From assembly GCA_018608405.1 (NCBI GenBank), contig JABAZP010000036.1:1-64000 (forward strand): 64,000 nucleotides of DNA, given 5' to 3'. Below are positions 62,831-64,000 of this stretch, one piece after another. This stretch comes from Flavobacteriales bacterium (GTDB lineage Bacteria; Bacteroidota; Bacteroidia; Flavobacteriales_E; Vicingaceae). The position numbers were made by a program, and so were the translations under genes. A model generated the notes under the pieces. It searched no databases and was not told the origin of the DNA. It saw only the letters and a program-made list of their open reading frames with translations. The first letter of the stretch is position 1. Each line of letters begins with the position of its first letter.

Positions 62831-64000
62831 GGAGCTCATTTCCTTTTGTACGATTGGTGATTCCATTTGGGGTCGGAATTTTTTTAGGTTTAAACTTTTC
62901 GCTAGGGCTAACACCTGCAATTGTAGTATCTCTATTCGGTTTGTTAATCGGATTAGTGTTGCTTCATATATTTAATCGAAGTTTTAAGGCGAACTACGTC
63001 ACTGGGATACTAATTTCTACTCTTTTTATTGGCTTAGGTGTTGGTTATTCATCTATGCATACCATGCAAGAAACTCGAGGAGTTAATGACGTACCAACCA
63101 ATACAGTTTGGTTAGGTAAAGTTCAGTCAGTTAAACAAAAAGAAGGTAAAGCTCAATCATTAGTTGTTCAAATTCAAAAATTTAAGAAGAATGACTCGTG
63201 GGAAAATGTTGACTTTAAATTACTTGTCTATAACAAGGATAGCCTTTTTGATCCACATGTAGGAGATTTAATTGCCGGAGAAGGTAAGTTGGTTCCAACA
63301 ATGAGTCCGCAAAATCCTGCTCAGTTCAACTATCAGCGCTTTCTGGAGAGTAAGAATATCTATCTCACTAGTTTTGAAGATGAGTTTATAAAACTTAAGT
63401 CGAATAATTCACTTATTCGCTACGCTGAAATGGCTAGAGCTTCGATTATTCAAATATATAAGGAGCTTAAAATCACTGATAATAATTTGGCCGTATTGGT
63501 TGCGCTAACACTGGGAGATAAATCGTATCTGGACGCTGAACTGCAACAGCAATATGCAGGAGCAGGAGCCATGCACATTTTAGCAGTTTCAGGTTTGCAT
63601 GTGGGGATTGTATTTTTAATCTTCAACTTTTTATTGAGTAAGTTGCCTGATGGGTTGAGTTATAGAATTATTCAGACCGTTACCTTGCTTTTGGTTATTT
63701 GGGCGTTCGCCTTTTTAGCTGGTTTGTCCCCTTCAGTTCAGCGAGCAGGTTGGATGTTTTCTTTTGTTATTATTTCTAAGTTATTGAAGCGCAACTCGAA
63801 TGTTTTAAATTCTATCGCAGTGTCAGCATTCCTGCTGTTGCTGCTAGACCCCAATAACTTATTTCAAGTGGGTTTCCAACTTTCGTACTCAGCTGTTATC
63901 GGAATCGTTTTAATTCATCCGGTAGTGTATAAGCTGTTGTATTGGCCTAATTGGCTTATGGATAAAGTATGGAGTTTGTTGGTTGTGTCTTTTGCTGCTC
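62821..64000 (+). CDS. comEC: ComEC/Rec2-family DNA-uptake channel, N-terminal part
   Basis: Open frame cut by the window end. The first membrane helices (FPFVRLVIPFGVGIFLGL and GLLIGLVLL) and the DUF4131 beta domain (about 70-200, GKVQSVKQKEG) are followed by the Competence domain, with the hallmark GAMHILAVSGLHVGI, FLAGLSPSVQRAGWM and NLFQVGFQLSYSAVIGI. ComEC forms the inner-membrane channel for single-stranded DNA in natural transformation. The only reasonable start is TTG at 62821, a few codons after an in-frame stop; TTG 62854 and GTG 62857 are alternatives. The start sits within the preceding terminator. With comM it suggests competence, but no other competence gene is seen. Confidence 0.85.
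   Translation, partial: MIFWSSFPFVRLVIPFGVGIFLGLNFSLGLTPAIVVSLFGLLIGLVLLHIFNRSFKANYVTGILISTLFIGLGVGYSSMHTMQETRGVNDVPTNTVWLGKVQSVKQKEGKAQSLVVQIQKFKKNDSWENVDFKLLVYNKDSLFDPHVGDLIAGEGKLVPTMSPQNPAQFNYQRFLESKNIYLTSFEDEFIKLKSNNSLIRYAEMARASIIQIYKELKITDNNLAVLVALTLGDKSYLDAELQQQYAGAGAMHILAVSGLHVGIVFLIFNFLLSKLPDGLSYRIIQTVTLLLVIWAFAFLAGLSPSVQRAGWMFSFVIISKLLKRNSNVLNSIAVSAFLLLLLDPNNLFQVGFQLSYSAVIGIVLIHPVVYKLLYWPNWLMDKVWSLLVVSFAA

Overview
The window comes from a Bacteroidetes chromosome, most likely a member of the Flavobacteriales. Three independent signs support this. Four very large secreted proteins end in a Por/type IX secretion (T9SS) C-terminal sorting domain. Many genes are preceded by the Bacteroidetes sigma-A promoter (TTG, about 20 bp, TAnnTTTG), and starts lack strong Shine-Dalgarno sequences. 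The enzyme repertoire also fits, including fused IcmF mutase, a tau/gamma DnaX, and FadB with the dehydrogenase domain at the N-terminus. The DNA is AT-rich, and I see no prophage, intact insertion sequence or CRISPR array.

Layout. 1-6.5 kb: a 2065-residue T9SS surface protein. 6.8-12.1 kb (minus strand): a compact operon reading lpxK, purine nucleoside phosphorylase, gatB, TlpA-like lipoprotein and lpxH-like hydrolase, which mixes lipid A synthesis with housekeeping. 12.1-14.0 kb: Nif3-like and coiled-coil zinc-ribbon proteins. 14.1-18.3 kb: icmF with an overlapping lipoprotein gene. 18.3-23.2 kb: chalcone-isomerase-like protein, glycosyltransferase, proline-catabolic dehydrogenase, FtsB/DivIC-like division protein and fumarylacetoacetase. 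23.4-30.8 kb: two adjacent T9SS giants. 30.8-34.6 kb: small secreted protein, a TonB-C-like periplasmic protein, ComM/YifB and a lipoprotein. 34.7-35.1 kb: tRNA-Pro(GGG) followed by a hairpin repeat element. 35.2-36.1 kb: trxB. 36.3-44.8 kb: a 2833-residue T9SS giant with eight repeated modules. 44.9-45.3 kb: a 5' remnant of another secreted protein. 45.7-51.6 kb (minus): a fatty-acid beta-oxidation operon (marR, fadB-like, thiolase, acyl-CoA dehydrogenase). 51.9-54.8 kb: M16 peptidase. 55.0-56.8 kb: dnaX with an A10 frameshift site. 57.0-58.1 kb: rpsF-rpsR-rplI. 58.2-59.9 kb: small membrane protein and an ABC permease. 60.0-64.0 kb: aconitase, YqeY-like protein and the start of comEC, cut by the window edge.

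How it fits together. The four giants occupy roughly one third of the window and share one plan: signal peptide, repeats of a MAM-like (choice-of-anchor J) jelly-roll module alternating with CARDB/Ig-like modules, and a T9SS sorting domain. They look like exported adhesin or matrix proteins, although their ligands cannot be read from sequence. The fad operon, icmF, the proline dehydrogenase, fumarylacetoacetase and aconitase point to a heterotroph that oxidises fatty acids and amino acids through the TCA cycle.

The observations most worth following up are these: the programmed -1 frameshift signal in dnaX; the marR/fad control region, where a 20-bp near-perfect dyad lies between the marR promoter and a divergent promoter for a short terminator-ended transcript that encodes nothing obvious; a 17-bp perfect inverted repeat inside the fad operon; the hairpin/direct-repeat element behind tRNA-Pro; and the truncated secreted gene at 44.9 kb, which shares its 5' leader with the 2065-residue protein. 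I did not find a clearly new multi-gene system.
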